Under the pieces are notes generated by a model that did no database searches, had not been told where the DNA came from, and saw only the letters and a program-made list of their open reading frames with translations. A stretch of DNA of 55,008 nt from Acidobacteriota bacterium (GTDB lineage: Bacteria; Acidobacteriota; Blastocatellia; RBC074): the NCBI GenBank assembly GCA_018268995.1, contig JAFDVL010000055.1, forward strand, positions 1-55,008, in the 5' to 3' direction. The translations under genes were made by a program, and so were the position numbers. The stretch's first letter is position 1. Each line of letters opens with the position of its first letter. This document shows, piece by piece, positions 17,315 through 25,276 of the stretch.

Positions 17315-17342
17315 AAGATACCAGAGATTTCGCCCGTGTCAA
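17315..17342 (-). promoter_or_regulatory. Sigma-70-type promoter of the SDR-fadD-phasin series
   Basis: On the minus strand TTGACA (17342-17337) is followed after 16 bases by TATCTT (17320-17315), giving an expected start near 17308, about 30 bases before the SDR ATG. A perfect palindrome sits just upstream of the -35 box. Confidence 0.6.
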
Positions 17343-17346
17343 TAAA

Positions 17347-17366
17347 TATTTCGCACTTGCGAAATA
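17347..17366. promoter_or_regulatory. Palindromic operator candidate, site 1
   Basis: TATTTCGCA-CT-TGCGAAATA is a perfect 9+9 inverted repeat with a 2-base centre, typical of a dimeric repressor or activator site. It lies in the divergent phaR/SDR intergenic region directly upstream of the SDR -35 box. Confidence 0.6.
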
Positions 17367-17446
17367 AAATCACCCGCGCCAATAAAAAAGGTCTGTCTAC
17401 TCTGGCTTTTCCTGCTTCATTTCACGTTAATGTTGACTATTTTCTT

Positions 17447-17466
17447 TCTTTCGCATGTGCAATATG
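17447..17466. promoter_or_regulatory. Palindromic operator candidate, site 2
   Basis: TCTTTCGCATGTGCAATATG shares the TTTCGCANNTGC core of site 1, centred exactly 100 bases away and about 24 bases before the phaR start. The right half-site is degenerate. It could mediate control of phaR itself. Confidence 0.45.
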
Positions 17467-17480
17467 TTACTTTCCTGACT

Positions 17481-17963
17481 ATGGCAAAGAAGAAAGAAGC
17501 GACTGCCCCCTCTAGCAACGAACCTATCATCATCAAACGCTATGGCAATCGGCGACTCTACAACACCGAAACCAAAAGCTATGTAAATTATCAGGAATTA
17601 TTGGAAATCATCCGCGCAGGGCACGATATTCAAGTTATTGATTCCGGCACGAAGGCAGATGTAACCAAAGCTGTGCTGGTGCAGCTGATCCTGGAAGAAG
17701 AAAAAAATGCCAAAAGCATTTTGCCGCTTCCCTTTCTATTTCAACTTATTCGCAGTCGCGAAGGACAGGTGCAGGAATTCTTCAGCAACTATCTGGCGAC
17801 CAGTTTTGAGGCCTACCTGAAAACGAAAGAGGAATTCGACCGACGGTTCAAAGGCTGGCTGGAAATGACGGCATCTGCTCCACAAATGTGGGAAAAATTT
17901 ATTCCGGGCACAGAGATAATGAAAGAATTCTGGGGCGGGACGAAAGAGGAAAAGAAAAAGTAA
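17481..17963 (+). CDS. phaR: Polyhydroxyalkanoate synthesis regulator PhaR
   Basis: A 160-residue PhaR/PhbF protein. The N-terminal PHB_acc_N DNA-binding domain is unmistakable: IIIKRYGNRRLYNTETKSYV followed by LLEIIRAGHDIQVIDSGTKADVT. The C-terminal accumulation domain (LFQLIRSREGQVQEFFSNYL..SFEAYL) follows. PhaR represses phasin and PHA genes and is titrated off DNA by nascent granules. The ATG at 17481 starts MAKKKEA; upstream in-frame codons encode a hydrophobic non-conserved tail, so this start was preferred despite a poor ribosome site. It is divergent from SDR-fadD-phasin, which fits direct control through the palindromes in between. Confidence 0.93.
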   Translation: MAKKKEATAPSSNEPIIIKRYGNRRLYNTETKSYVNYQELLEIIRAGHDIQVIDSGTKADVTKAVLVQLILEEEKNAKSILPLPFLFQLIRSREGQVQEFFSNYLATSFEAYLKTKEEFDRRFKGWLEMTASAPQMWEKFIPGTEIMKEFWGGTKEEKKK

Positions 17964-17966
17964 CGT

Positions 17967-18004
17967 AAAAAAAGCGTCCATCAGGTTTCCCGGAAGGACG
18001 CTTT
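17967..18004 (-). terminator. Rho-independent terminator for the ABC ATPase gene
   Basis: Stem AAAGCGTCC (17971-17979) / GGACGCTTT (17996-18004), loop 16 bases. On the minus strand it runs into seven T residues (A run 17967-17973). It sits between the convergent phaR and ATPase genes and may also slow phaR transcripts. Confidence 0.85.
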
Positions 18005-18042
18005 GAGTGTTCCTTTGAAGTTAAATTACTGCTCGAAAAATT

Positions 18043-18741
18043 TCACAATCCTTTGCTCTCTTCAACAATCGTGCCGTCGAAGAGATGAATGGTACGATCT
18101 GCATAACGCGAAAAACGCGGATCGTGTGTAACCATGCAAATGGTCGCGCCACCCTGATGTAATTCACGCATCAACTCCATCACCGCATCACCATTCTTGG
18201 AATCCAGGTTTCCCGTCGGTTCGTCTGCCATCAGAATTAACGGCTGTCCGACGATGGCACGGGCGACAGCCACACGCTGTTGCTGACCTCCGGAAAGCTG
18301 TGAAGGCAAGTGCTTCGCGCGATGCGCCATTCCGACGCGCTCCAAGGCTTCATTGACGCGTTGTTTGCGTTCGCTGGCAGGCATTCCGCGATAGGTTAAT
18401 GGCAATTCCACATTTTCATACACGCTTAAATCACCGATCAAATTGAAGCTCTGGAAAATGAAACCAACTTCGCGGTTGCGAATGCGCGCGCGTTCGGCTA
18501 AGGAAAGGTTCTCAACCGGCTTGCCGTTGAGCCAGTAGTTGCCGCCCGTCGGAGAGTCTAAAAGACCAAGAATCGAAAGCAACGTGGATTTGCCACAACC
18601 AGACGGCCCGGCAATCGAAACAAACTCACCGTTCTCGATTTCAAGATGAATATTCGACAAGGCATGTGTTTCTACCTCATCGGTATAGAACACTTTTTGG
18701 ACGCTTTCGAGTTTCAAGAGTGATTGAGTGGATGAAGCCAT
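18043..18741 (-). CDS. ABC transporter ATP-binding protein, MacB/LolD type
   Basis: A 232-residue ATPase. Walker A GPSGCGKS, Q-loop in VGFIFQSFNL, signature LSGGQQQR, Walker B LILMADEPT and switch histidine in MVTHDPR. The spelling is that of the type VII (MacB/LolD/FtsE) class, which powers periplasmic extrusion or lipoprotein release and does not import substrates. It lies 89 bases after a membrane-fusion protein on the same strand. The permease that should complete the complex is not in the window, which is unusual for this class. Confidence 0.92.
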   Translation of the reverse strand: MASSTQSLLKLESVQKVFYTDEVETHALSNIHLEIENGEFVSIAGPSGCGKSTLLSILGLLDSPTGGNYWLNGKPVENLSLAERARIRNREVGFIFQSFNLIGDLSVYENVELPLTYRGMPASERKQRVNEALERVGMAHRAKHLPSQLSGGQQQRVAVARAIVGQPLILMADEPTGNLDSKNGDAVMELMRELHQGGATICMVTHDPRFSRYADRTIHLFDGTIVEESKGL

Positions 18742-18830
18742 AAATTTCCTCTGGGGTTAGGGATTGGAAGTGGGGCAAGAGAAATTTATCCGTACAAACT
18801 TTCCCGCCCCTCATCACCACTCCCGATTTA

Positions 18831-20087
18831 CTAATTCAATCGTATCCGATTGACAGAATCATACTGCGACGTGTCGGAGAGAATCACTTTATCACCGACA
18901 TTCAGACCTTCCAGGATTTCGATGAAACTGACCGAATCGCGCCCCAATTTGACAGGCACGCGGACAGCTTCCTTACCATCTGGCAATATTTTGAAAAGAG
19001 AAATCTGTCCTTGTGGCTGCCCAAACGCTGGTCGCTGCATATACAAAACGTCTTTCAATCGTTCAAGTTCAATGGTGCCGTCCACGCTCAAATCAGGGCG
19101 CGCACCTTTCGGCAACTCAGTCAGCAATTCTACCTCAACCGTAACGGTTCCCTGTTGTGCGGTGGGAGCGATGCGCATTACACGGCCTTCAATAATGCCA
19201 TTGCGCGTATCAATTTCAGCCCGCTGCCCCACAACGATGTCTTTGGTTTGCGTTTCTGCCACGCGTACTTCTGCTTTCAGTCGAGTCGGATCAATCACGC
19301 GAGCCAGGTTTGTTCCTTGCGTGACCTGTTGACCTTCCTGAATTGGAACCTCTTGGACAACGCCATTCACACCAGCGCGAACTTTCAGGGCATCCAATTG
19401 ACCACGGCGCAATTCGTACAAGGCTTTGAATTGTTGTACGCGTGCTTCATAGACCTGAACTTGCGCTTTGATGGCATCGTCCACAATGTTCAGGCGTTCG
19501 CGTTCAATCTTGTCACGATTTGCCAAAGTGTCAGCCCGACCGCGAGAAAGTTTGGCGTTCAAATCTGACCCCAGGCCTTCTTTTGCCAAAACCTCATCGC
19601 GTTCCGCCTGAAGCTTTGCCTGCTGATAATCCGATGTCACCGTCGCAGCCTGCGATTGCTGATTCAGCCGATTGCTTTGCAATTGCACTTTTTGATTGGC
19701 CAGCTCAGCTTCTGCCGCACGCAACTGGGTTTGAGCATCCAGGGCATCCCGTTCCAATTCGGGGTTGCTCATTTCGATGATGATCGTGTCAGCTTTGACA
19801 ACTGCCCCGGGTTTGACGTGACGCTTCTCAATCCGACCATTCGTGACGGCAGGAATCCAGCGGATTTCTTCCGGCACAAGAGTTCCGATGCCACGGACAT
19901 TGCGAATCATTTCGCCACGCTTAACCTCGCCCGGCCACACGGTGCCGCTCTCGATAGTGGGTGCAGCGGGTTTCAGCTTCGACAAAGCCACGGAGGCTCC
20001 GCCGATTGCTGCCAATGCTACTACGACATAGATAGCGCGTTTGATCTTTTTATTTCGCGCAACTGATTTACCTCTGGGAACGTCCAT
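18831..20087 (-). CDS. Periplasmic membrane-fusion protein (HlyD/MacA-like)
   Basis: A 418-residue adaptor. One N-terminal membrane anchor (about residues 18-36, AIYVVVALAAIGGASVAL) is followed by a biotinyl-lipoyl-like segment (VKPGAVVKADTIIIEM), a long alpha-hairpin coiled coil with Glu/Gln/Ala heptads (residues about 115-225), the second lipoyl half (VPIQEGQQVTQGTNLARV), and beta-barrel and membrane-proximal parts to SDTSQYDSVNRIRLN. These proteins bridge inner-membrane ABC permeases and an outer-membrane channel. It is upstream of its likely ATPase; no permease or TolC-like gene is adjacent. CTGGAG precedes the start. Confidence 0.9.
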   Translation of the reverse strand: MDVPRGKSVARNKKIKRAIYVVVALAAIGGASVALSKLKPAAPTIESGTVWPGEVKRGEMIRNVRGIGTLVPEEIRWIPAVTNGRIEKRHVKPGAVVKADTIIIEMSNPELERDALDAQTQLRAAEAELANQKVQLQSNRLNQQSQAATVTSDYQQAKLQAERDEVLAKEGLGSDLNAKLSRGRADTLANRDKIERERLNIVDDAIKAQVQVYEARVQQFKALYELRRGQLDALKVRAGVNGVVQEVPIQEGQQVTQGTNLARVIDPTRLKAEVRVAETQTKDIVVGQRAEIDTRNGIIEGRVMRIAPTAQQGTVTVEVELLTELPKGARPDLSVDGTIELERLKDVLYMQRPAFGQPQGQISLFKILPDGKEAVRVPVKLGRDSVSFIEILEGLNVGDKVILSDTSQYDSVNRIRLN

Positions 20088-20446
20088 AATTCACTCCAGT
20101 CCAGTCTATACCAATTTCTGTGCCAAAGGTGTAGATGTTTGATTTACAAGCATTTCAGATTTACTGCGTCGGATTCAATCGCCGTTCGTGTTCGTTGCTG
20201 GGAAACAATTTTCCCAAAAGCGGACATCCGACACGGATGGCAATACAAGCGGCTCATGGCAACAGTATCTTCCCCTCGAAAATCCGACGGAATTTGGATT
20301 TTGACATAAAGCCAACCAACATAAAATTCACCCCAACCAATAAAATTCCAAATTTCTGAATTCCGAATTGCTCTGTAGAAGCCATCAACGTTACACTGCC
20401 CAGGCCAACGATTAATACTGTCCAAGAAAAATTAGGAGTCTGAAAT
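20088..20446. other. Divergent intergenic region between membrane-fusion protein and metalloprotease
   Basis: A 359-base gap holding the upstream regions of both genes. TTGACA at 20301-20306 followed by TAAAAT at 20322-20327 (spacer only 15) is a possible plus-strand promoter. A CCAACATAAAATTCACCCC stretch with a partly repeated CCAACCAATAAAATTCC follows. No convincing gene, riboswitch or terminator was found. Confidence 0.4.
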
Positions 20447-23017
20447 ATGAAACGTTTGCTTGTTCTTTGCCTCATGGCAAGTTTCGTTTGTAGTGTTTGG
20501 GTTTTGGCCCAGGACACACCACCAACCACCCCGCAACTTCCGACTGGAGGTGCATTTCCAGGTGGTGCGGGCCGAGAGCCTGAAATCAAACCCTATGACC
20601 GCGTTATCACCAAAGATGCAAAATCCGATGATGGCATCTTTACGGTGCATCGCGTTAAAGAAAAGGTCTTTTATGAGATTCCCAAAAGCCAATTAAATAA
20701 GGAATTTCTGTGGGTCACACAAATTGCCAAAACTACCAACGGCGTTGGCTACGGTGGTCAGGCAATGGGAAGTCGGGTCGTGCGGTGGGAACGCCGGGAT
20801 AATCGCATTTTGCTTCGGAACGTGAATTATCAGGTCGTTGCTGATCCGAACCAACCGATTGCCCGCGCCGTCAAAGCGGCCAATAACGATGCAATCATCA
20901 TGTCGTTTTTTATCGAGGCTTTGGGCAAGGACGATGCTCCGGTGATTGATGTCACGCGATTATTCACCTCAGAGGTTGCAGAACTCACGGCCAAGTCACG
21001 CCTCAGAGCACGCATCTTTGACGCTTCCCGATCATTTGTCGAACGCGTGGCCTCATTTCCAGAAAACATCGAAGCCGAAGCCACGCACACATTCAGCAAT
21101 CCGCCTGATCCCACGCCAACGCTTCCCACGGGGCCTACAAATCCTTTCGCAAGCGCTGGAATGGGAACCGGCAGCGCATCTATCGTGATGCATTTTTCAA
21201 TGGTGAAATTGCCCGAACAGCCCATGAAGCCGCGCCTGTTCGATGAACGCGTCGGTTATTTCTCAGTGCGACAGATGGATTATGGAGTGGACGAGCATCG
21301 CGCGCCGGAGCGCACCTACATCACACGATGGCGGTTGGATAAGAAAGACCCCAGCGCGGCGATTTCAGAGCCGGTCAAGCCCATCGTGTATTACATTGAC
21401 GCGGCAACGCCATCCAAGCTGGTGCCGTACATCAAACGTGGCGTCGAAAAATGGCAGATAGCCTTTGAAGAGGCGGGTTTCAAAAACGCAATTCTTGCCA
21501 AAGAACAGCCGAAAGATGACCCCGATTTCAGCCCTGAAGACGCGCGTTACTCCGTCATCCGCTGGCTGCCCTCAACGATTGAAAATGCGTCGGGGCCGCA
21601 TATTCACGATCCGCGCACGGGCGAAATTCTGGAATCTGACATTCAGATGTACCACAACATTATGAATCTGCAACGTGCCTGGTACTTCACACAGGTCGGG
21701 CCACTTGATCCGCGCGCGAAAAAGCTGCCCTTGCCGGATGATCTGATGGGCGAACTGGTTGAATACGTCGTGGCGCACGAGGTCGGTCACACGCTCGGCT
21801 TCCAACACAACATGAAAGCCAGTTCGACTTATCCAGCAGAAAAGGTTCGCGATAAAGAATGGGTCAAGAAAATGGGCCACACGCCCACATTGATGGACTA
21901 TTCGCGCTTCAATTACGTCGCACAACCGGAAGACGGCATTGCGCTGAAAGATTTGATTCCCGGCATCGGGCCATACGACAAATGGGCAACGAAATGGGGC
22001 TATGCGCCGATGACGGATTGCAGAACGCCGGACGATGAAAAGAAACAGCTGAATGAGTGGGCGCGCGAACAGGATAAATCGCCCTGGTTGCGCTTCTCAA
22101 CCGCCAGAGCCTTTGGTGTTGATCCCGGCGATCAAACCGAAGCGGTGGGTGATGCCGATGCCGTGTATGCCTCAACTCACGGCTTAAAAAACCTGAAGCG
22201 GGTCGCCGACATGCTGCTTCCGGCCACCACTCAAACAGGCGAACCATACGATGATCTGGCCGAATTGTACCAACGCATGCTGGGACAATGGGCGACAGAA
22301 TTACGACATGTTGTGCCGATCATTGGCGGGTTCAATTCACAGCAAAAACACGGCGGACAGGAAGGCGTGCGATTCACGCTGGTTCCCAGAGAAAAGCAGG
22401 CAGCGGCAGTAAAATTCCTGAATGAAAATGCCTTTGCTACGCCAACCTGGGCTTTGAATCCTGAAATCCTGCGACGCATTGAACCCAATGGCGCATTGGA
22501 TCGGGTGAAGGCGGCGCAAACTTCGATTTTAAGTTCGATGCTCAGCCCAACCAGAATCGCTCGCCTGATCGAACAGGAAGCGATTGATGGGGCCGCAGCG
22601 TATCGTGCAGTTGATTTTCTGACCGATGTCCGCAAAGGCATTTTCGCCGAGTTGGACGCCGCGACGGCGATCAAAGTGGATGCGTATCGGCGCAATCTGC
22701 AACGTGCCTATCTGGATAATTTGGGTGACAAACTCAATGGTCGGCTGGCAACCACAGATGACACGCGTGCGCTTGTACGGAGCGAATTGCGAGCATTGAA
22801 CGCCGATGTCGCCAAAGCCCTGGCCAAAACGACGGATCGCGTGACACGCGCCCATCTGGACGATGTCAAAGATCAGATTGCCAAAATCCTTGATCCGAAA
22901 TTTGCGGCTCCAGCTCCAACGAATCCATTATCCATTCTGGGACGTATCGGGATGGAAGAGGAATATCAACCCGGTTGCTGGGAAGACGTTATGATGGATT
23001 TCTTCATCAAACGGTAA
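20447..23017 (+). CDS. Secreted zinc metalloprotease (DUF5117/DUF4953, metzincin)
   Basis: An 856-residue exported protein: signal peptide MKRLLVLCLMASFVCSVWVLAQ, then a proline- and glycine-rich start. The N-terminal part matches the DUF5118/DUF5117 arrangement (KDAKSDDGIFTVHRVKEKVFYEIP). The metzincin site is explicit: VAHEVGHTLGFQHN, giving HExxHxxGxxH, with a Met-turn candidate LMDYSRFNY about 40 residues later. The rest belongs to DUF4953. Probably degrades proteins outside the cytoplasm. The start is supported by TAGGAG 9 bases upstream. It is followed by a strong terminator, so it is monocistronic. Confidence 0.92.
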   Translation: MKRLLVLCLMASFVCSVWVLAQDTPPTTPQLPTGGAFPGGAGREPEIKPYDRVITKDAKSDDGIFTVHRVKEKVFYEIPKSQLNKEFLWVTQIAKTTNGVGYGGQAMGSRVVRWERRDNRILLRNVNYQVVADPNQPIARAVKAANNDAIIMSFFIEALGKDDAPVIDVTRLFTSEVAELTAKSRLRARIFDASRSFVERVASFPENIEAEATHTFSNPPDPTPTLPTGPTNPFASAGMGTGSASIVMHFSMVKLPEQPMKPRLFDERVGYFSVRQMDYGVDEHRAPERTYITRWRLDKKDPSAAISEPVKPIVYYIDAATPSKLVPYIKRGVEKWQIAFEEAGFKNAILAKEQPKDDPDFSPEDARYSVIRWLPSTIENASGPHIHDPRTGEILESDIQMYHNIMNLQRAWYFTQVGPLDPRAKKLPLPDDLMGELVEYVVAHEVGHTLGFQHNMKASSTYPAEKVRDKEWVKKMGHTPTLMDYSRFNYVAQPEDGIALKDLIPGIGPYDKWATKWGYAPMTDCRTPDDEKKQLNEWAREQDKSPWLRFSTARAFGVDPGDQTEAVGDADAVYASTHGLKNLKRVADMLLPATTQTGEPYDDLAELYQRMLGQWATELRHVVPIIGGFNSQQKHGGQEGVRFTLVPREKQAAAVKFLNENAFATPTWALNPEILRRIEPNGALDRVKAAQTSILSSMLSPTRIARLIEQEAIDGAAAYRAVDFLTDVRKGIFAELDAATAIKVDAYRRNLQRAYLDNLGDKLNGRLATTDDTRALVRSELRALNADVAKALAKTTDRVTRAHLDDVKDQIAKILDPKFAAPAPTNPLSILGRIGMEEEYQPGCWEDVMMDFFIKR

Positions 23018-23036
23018 GCAACTTGAGGCGTAGACC

Positions 23037-23088
23037 GAGCGATAGCAATGAAGCACTTTGCGCTTACTTGCTATCGCTCTTTTTATTT
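23037..23088 (+). terminator. Rho-independent terminator of the metalloprotease gene
   Basis: A perfect 12-bp stem, GAGCGATAGCAA (23037-23048) with TTGCTATCGCTC (23068-23079), loop 19, then TTTTTATTT on the plus strand. The right arm lies inside the last codons of the convergent gene. On the minus strand there is no T run. Confidence 0.9.
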
Positions 23089-23783
23089 GTCCAATAGTTA
23101 ATCGTGATGATCCACGAGGCGAGAAAGTAATACACCGGAAAACTAAACGACGCCCATAACAACCATTGCGGCGACCGATGCCAGAGCATAAACAAAGCGA
23201 TCAGGGAGATTGCCCACGCAATACCAAACAAATTCGTGAACAAACTAAATCGCCCACCGTGCGTGGTATATAAATAAAGCGACGGCACAAACGTCAGCAA
23301 CGCCAGAATGATAATGCCAACCAATGAAACGATGTGCGGCGGTTGTGCCAGATACAAATAGAACGCCACGATATTCCAGTAAGAAGGAAAGCCCAGAAAG
23401 AAATTGTCGGCGGTCTTGGCCTGTGTCTGACAAAAGCCGTAGGCGCTTGCCAGCAACGGCAGCAACAACCACCATTGACTTCCCTCCTGCAAAAGATTTG
23501 CTCGCCAGATCAGCATCAGGGGCAAGGTCGTGTAGGTATTAAAATCAATCAAGTCATCCAGCCGACGTCCATCAAAAGTTGAAGCAAATTTTTTGACGTT
23601 TGCTTTGCGAGCCAACCAGCCATCTGTTGTGTCAATGACTGTAGCGACGAACATCCAGATAAAGGCTTGCCGGATTGCTTCATCGCCTCCCTGCACCAAC
23701 AAAACCAGAATAATCGCGGCAGCAATCAATCCTGAAGCTGTATACAGATGCACGCCCCAAGCGAGAATTTTTCGGAGTGTCAT
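23064..23783 (-). CDS. pcs: Phosphatidylcholine synthase-like CDP-alcohol phosphatidyltransferase
   Basis: A 239-residue membrane enzyme with about eight hydrophobic helices. The CDP-alcohol phosphotransferase motif is present as D51TTDGWLAR59, then G72, D76 and D80. The gap between AR and G is 12 residues, not the usual 8, which is the spacing of bacterial phosphatidylcholine synthases (Pcs). The HLYTASG start and KTADNFFLGFPSYWNIVAFYLYL also follow the Pcs pattern, where KT(E/D)D..F.GFP..WN is diagnostic. Pcs joins choline with CDP-diacylglycerol to make PC in the inner membrane. A choline-transporter-like symporter is encoded 7 kb away. The exact alcohol used should be regarded as predicted. 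Confidence 0.82.
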   Translation of the reverse strand: MTLRKILAWGVHLYTASGLIAAAIILVLLVQGGDEAIRQAFIWMFVATVIDTTDGWLARKANVKKFASTFDGRRLDDLIDFNTYTTLPLMLIWRANLLQEGSQWWLLLPLLASAYGFCQTQAKTADNFFLGFPSYWNIVAFYLYLAQPPHIVSLVGIIILALLTFVPSLYLYTTHGGRFSLFTNLFGIAWAISLIALFMLWHRSPQWLLWASFSFPVYYFLASWIITINYWTNKKSDSK

Positions 23784-23871
23784 GTTGTTTTGATTTCAGT
23801 GTAGTAAAATCCGTTTCTACTGTTGGCTTGAATCCTAACTTCCGTTCACAACCAGATTGAAGGAGTCTCGC

Positions 23872-25257
23872 ATGTTCACTTGGCGTAGTCTACAACGTTT
23901 CGTTTTTGTTGTCGTTCTGCTCGTCTTATCGCTGGTATTGCTGTGGCCAAACACGCATTCACAAGCAACCCGTTCGTCAACTGCAATGATGACGCCTGAG
24001 GAAAGAGGATTACACAATCTAACGCACAATCCCTACGGAATGATGTTGTTGACAGACAAGCTGCTGGAAAGGCTCCCGATGGTTTGGGAAGAAGAATGGA
24101 AAAGCAAAATCAACCTGGACGATCCGGCCACAATTCGACAAGTGGCGTTCGAGCGTTACGGCTTCACCGAAGCCACGTGGGACAATCGCGGCGGGCCAAT
24201 GCAAATGGTCGTTTCGGAAAAGGGCAATTGGGTGCAAAACTGCATGCTCTGTCACGGCGGTCGCGTCCCTGCGACGGGTCAAAGCATGATCGGAATGCCA
24301 AACACCGAACTGGACATGCAAACGCTTTATGACGATCTAACCAAACTGACGCGGTACAAGCCCCCGTTTCAACTCACGTTCGGTGTTTCGCGCGGACGCA
24401 CAAATGCCTTTGTTTTCAGCGTTGAATTGCTGCGCCGTCGCAATGAAGATTTGTCCTCACGACAGGAACCGTTGCCGATGGGAGATTACAAAGACAGTGA
24501 TCTGGATGCGATTCCGTGGTGGCATCTCAAAAAGAAAACGGCGATGTATGTGGATGCTGGCACGACAGGAGATTTCGCACGCCCGATCATGCAATTCACG
24601 ATGGGCGAGCCGAACGGCGAAAAGATTCGCTCGTGGGAAAATGATTTCAAGGATGTGCTGGCTTATCTAAAAACAATCCAACCGCCGAAATATCCGTTCG
24701 CAATTGATGCCAGCCTCGCAGCTCAAGGCCAGCAAGTCTTTGCCAAAACCTGCGCCAGTTGCCACGGGACATACGGCGCAGACGGAAAATATCCGAATAG
24801 GGTCATTCCAATTGAAATCATCGGCACAGATGAAGTGCGATTAAAAGGCTTAACGAAAGAGTTTCGCGCGTACTTCAACAAAACCTGGTTCGCTCAAAAT
24901 AACTCGCACGCCGAGGAAGCCCCCAAAGGTTACGTCGCACCTCCGCTGGATGGCGTCTGGGCTACTGCGCCCTATTTTCATAACGGTTCGGTGCCGACGA
25001 TCTATGGCGTGTTGACGCAAGCAGCGCGTCCAAAATATTTCCGTCGTAGCGGAGGCGCAAAAGAGTTCGACCAGAAAAATGTTGGATTGAAGTACGAAAC
25101 GCTCAACAGCCCCGCAGCACCAACACTGGCCCCGGAAGCCCGCCGCCGGATTGTGGACACCACGTTGCAGGGGCTTGGCAATCAGGGGCATCCTTTCGGC
25201 TTCAAGCTAAACGAAAAAGAAAAATGGCAAGTCATTGAATATTTGAAGACGCTCTAA
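23872..25257 (+). CDS. Dihaem c-type cytochrome, RoxA/peroxidase-like
   Basis: A 461-residue exported protein. The start MFTWRSL lies 6 bases after GAAGGAG; a TTG further upstream was rejected because it overlaps that ribosome site. An N-terminal hydrophobic signal/anchor ends at about residue 31. Two haem-binding motifs are present: CMLCH near residue 130 and CASCH near residue 295. Between them the protein has no obvious repeat. The C-terminal YVAPPLDGVWATAPYFHNGS segment is characteristic of the RoxA/RoxB and dihaem peroxidase group. RoxA-type proteins cleave polyisoprenoids, but the group also contains unrelated oxidoreductases, so no substrate is assigned. 19 bases upstream of the beta-helix gene. 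Confidence 0.88.
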   Translation: MFTWRSLQRFVFVVVLLVLSLVLLWPNTHSQATRSSTAMMTPEERGLHNLTHNPYGMMLLTDKLLERLPMVWEEEWKSKINLDDPATIRQVAFERYGFTEATWDNRGGPMQMVVSEKGNWVQNCMLCHGGRVPATGQSMIGMPNTELDMQTLYDDLTKLTRYKPPFQLTFGVSRGRTNAFVFSVELLRRRNEDLSSRQEPLPMGDYKDSDLDAIPWWHLKKKTAMYVDAGTTGDFARPIMQFTMGEPNGEKIRSWENDFKDVLAYLKTIQPPKYPFAIDASLAAQGQQVFAKTCASCHGTYGADGKYPNRVIPIEIIGTDEVRLKGLTKEFRAYFNKTWFAQNNSHAEEAPKGYVAPPLDGVWATAPYFHNGSVPTIYGVLTQAARPKYFRRSGGAKEFDQKNVGLKYETLNSPAAPTLAPEARRRIVDTTLQGLGNQGHPFGFKLNEKEKWQVIEYLKTL

Positions 25258-25276
25258 ATTCGCGGGAGAAACTTTT

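Noticed and set aside
20254..20385. Short minus-strand frame with two hydrophobic segments upstream of the metalloprotease
   Set aside because: It reads like a small membrane protein (MASTEQFGIQKFG...) but has no ribosome site and its open frame runs back into the metalloprotease gene. A gene remnant is possible, but not enough to call.
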